Source of the DNA: Nakamurella endophytica | GTDB taxonomy: Bacteria; Actinomycetota; Actinomycetes; Mycobacteriales; Nakamurellaceae | Length of the DNA: 64,000 bases | Assembly: GCF_014646215.1 (NCBI RefSeq) | Contig: NZ_BMNA01000001.1 | Coordinates: 348,442-412,441 of the forward strand | Direction of reading: 5' to 3' | Shown here: positions 63,200 to 64,000 of the stretch, one piece after another | How positions within the stretch are numbered: the first letter of the stretch is position 1 | Layout: each line of letters begins with the position of its first letter | Position numbers and translations under genes: made by a program | Notes under the pieces: model-generated | The model's database searches: none | The model's input: only the letters and a program-made list of their open reading frames with translations | What the model was told of the DNA's origin: nothing

Positions 63200-64000
63200 G
63201 CCAGTCCGGTCCTGGCGACGCAAGGCCCACGTCCGTCCCGAGGACGCCGCGACCGCGGGCCGAAGCGCCGCTCGAGAGCGTGTCGCAGTCGGGTCGGCCA
63301 CAAGGGACGGCGGGCCGATCCGCCGGCTCGGCCCGTCCCACCGGAGTCCGCACAGCTGCCCGGGGCGAGGGCGAGCCGGACCTCCGCGCCCGTCCCGCCC
63401 GCTGGTACGGCTGGGCGGTCGGGGCTTTCGGCACGCTGGTCGCTCTCCTCTGGTCGTGGCACCCGTCGCTGTGGACGGACGAGTCGGCGTCGATCAGCGC
63501 GGCCGGGCGCTCGGTCGGCGATCTCTGGCGGATGGTGCACACCGTCGATGTCGTGCACGGCTGCTACTACCTGTTCCTGCACTACTGGACCGAGATGTTC
63601 GGCCGGTCCGCGTTCGCGATCCGGCTGCCCTCGGCGGTGCTGGTCGGGGTGGCAGCCGGCCTGACGGTGGTGGTGGCCCAGCGGCTCGCCGACACGCGCG
63701 TCGCGGTCTCCGCCGGTGTGGTGGTCGCCCTGCTCCCCCGGATCACCTGGGCCGGGATGGAGGCCCGTCCGTACGCGGCCACCGTGGCGCTGGCGGCGGC
63801 CGCCACCGCGGTCCTCCTGCGCGCGACGAGCCGGCCGTCCGTCACGGTGTGGGTAGGGTATTCGGTCCTGCTGGCGGCGGGCTGCTACCTCAACGTCTAC
63901 GTCGCACTGCTCGGCGTCGCGCACTTGTGCTCGGTGGTCCTGGACCGCCGCGTGACGGCGCAGGCCCGGCGGGCCTGGCTGGCGTCCGCCGTCGGGGCCG
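63196..64000 (+). CDS. GT-C glycosyltransferase, N-terminal part (3' end outside window)
   Basis: Begins with GTG at 63196, overlapping the polymerase stop by four bases, and stays open to the window edge (268 codons seen). After a 70-residue basic, disordered N-terminus, the first helix (WYGWAVGAFGTLVALLWSW) is followed by the acidic loop WHPSLWTDESASISAAGRSV: the DE pair after helix 1 is the catalytic motif of GT-C/GT39-type enzymes. Five or so further helices follow, with PRITWAGMEARPYAATVALA, the E-x-R-x-Y motif of the ArnT/PMT group. It likely adds a sugar from a polyprenyl-phosphate donor in the polysaccharide locus. Confidence 0.82.
   Translation, partial: MSQSGPGDARPTSVPRTPRPRAEAPLESVSQSGRPQGTAGRSAGSARPTGVRTAARGEGEPDLRARPARWYGWAVGAFGTLVALLWSWHPSLWTDESASISAAGRSVGDLWRMVHTVDVVHGCYYLFLHYWTEMFGRSAFAIRLPSAVLVGVAAGLTVVVAQRLADTRVAVSAGVVVALLPRITWAGMEARPYAATVALAAAATAVLLRATSRPSVTVWVGYSVLLAAGCYLNVYVALLGVAHLCSVVLDRRVTAQARRAWLASAVGA

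Overview
The window is chromosomal DNA from a high-GC actinobacterium. The evidence is very high G+C in every gene, GTG and TTG starts, a mycothiol S-conjugate amidase (Mca), an F420-dependent glucose-6-phosphate dehydrogenase, a resuscitation-promoting-factor-type lysozyme domain, a short-chain Z-isoprenyl diphosphate synthase and a SAM-IV riboswitch. Two blocks keep the gene order I remember from Mycobacterium tuberculosis: fum, phoH2, uppS, hemolysin III, mca, greA, metB, cbs, GDSL (about Rv1098c to Rv1075c), and eno, ftsB, DUF501, ppx2 with mazG and a lipoprotein (about Rv1020 to Rv1026). The genus is not decidable by eye; a Nakamurella-like or other Frankineae-type organism is a guess.

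Layout. 1-6.7 kb: the 3' end of fumC, a membrane protein with a neocarzinostatin-like ectodomain, PhoH2 and a two-component system. 6.8-13.6 kb: a minus-strand glycan cluster (EamA-like protein, GT2-methyltransferase fusion, GT-C enzyme, methyltransferase, GT4, LPG-synthase-type flippase). 13.7-21 kb: DUF885-type metallopeptidase, uppS, hemolysin III, a Gly-rich protein with a possible RHH domain, a 0.9 kb low-complexity gene desert, mca with a small membrane protein, and greA. 21-27 kb: ilvA, ROK glucokinase, metB and cbs on the minus strand, then a plus-strand GDSL hydrolase. 27-32.4 kb: a small ORF, Bax inhibitor-1, DoxX-like protein, a tRNA with anticodon UAA, an Rpf-DUF4214 secreted protein and an S10 peptidase. 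32.4-40.7 kb: ppx, DUF3253, DUF501, ftsB, eno, fgd, metX and metY, the last two behind a SAM-IV riboswitch. 40.9-47.1 kb: Gfo/Idh oxidoreductase, a TetR-ABC exporter operon, mazG and a lipoprotein.

47.2-64 kb is an exopolysaccharide/cell-surface region: the initiating polyprenyl-phosphate sugar transferase, a TagD-like cytidylyltransferase, a low-molecular-weight tyrosine phosphatase facing a Wzz/BY-kinase, a 1555-residue secreted PKD/LamG protein, a small secreted protein, two paralogous Tat-exported beta-helix proteins, an O-antigen-polymerase-type protein and a GT-C glycosyltransferase that runs off the end. Long AT-rich intergenic spacers, recognisable promoters and strong hairpin terminators cluster here, so this region is probably controlled as many small units.

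Methionine and cysteine metabolism is a clear theme: metB and cbs (transsulfuration both ways), metX and metY (direct sulfhydrylation) under SAM control. No CRISPR array, insertion sequence, integrase or prophage was seen. The best candidates for undescribed biology are the paired Tat beta-helix proteins in the polysaccharide locus, the Gly-rich gene with its AT-rich promoter and adjacent desert, and the leader peptide candidate after the SAM-IV riboswitch.
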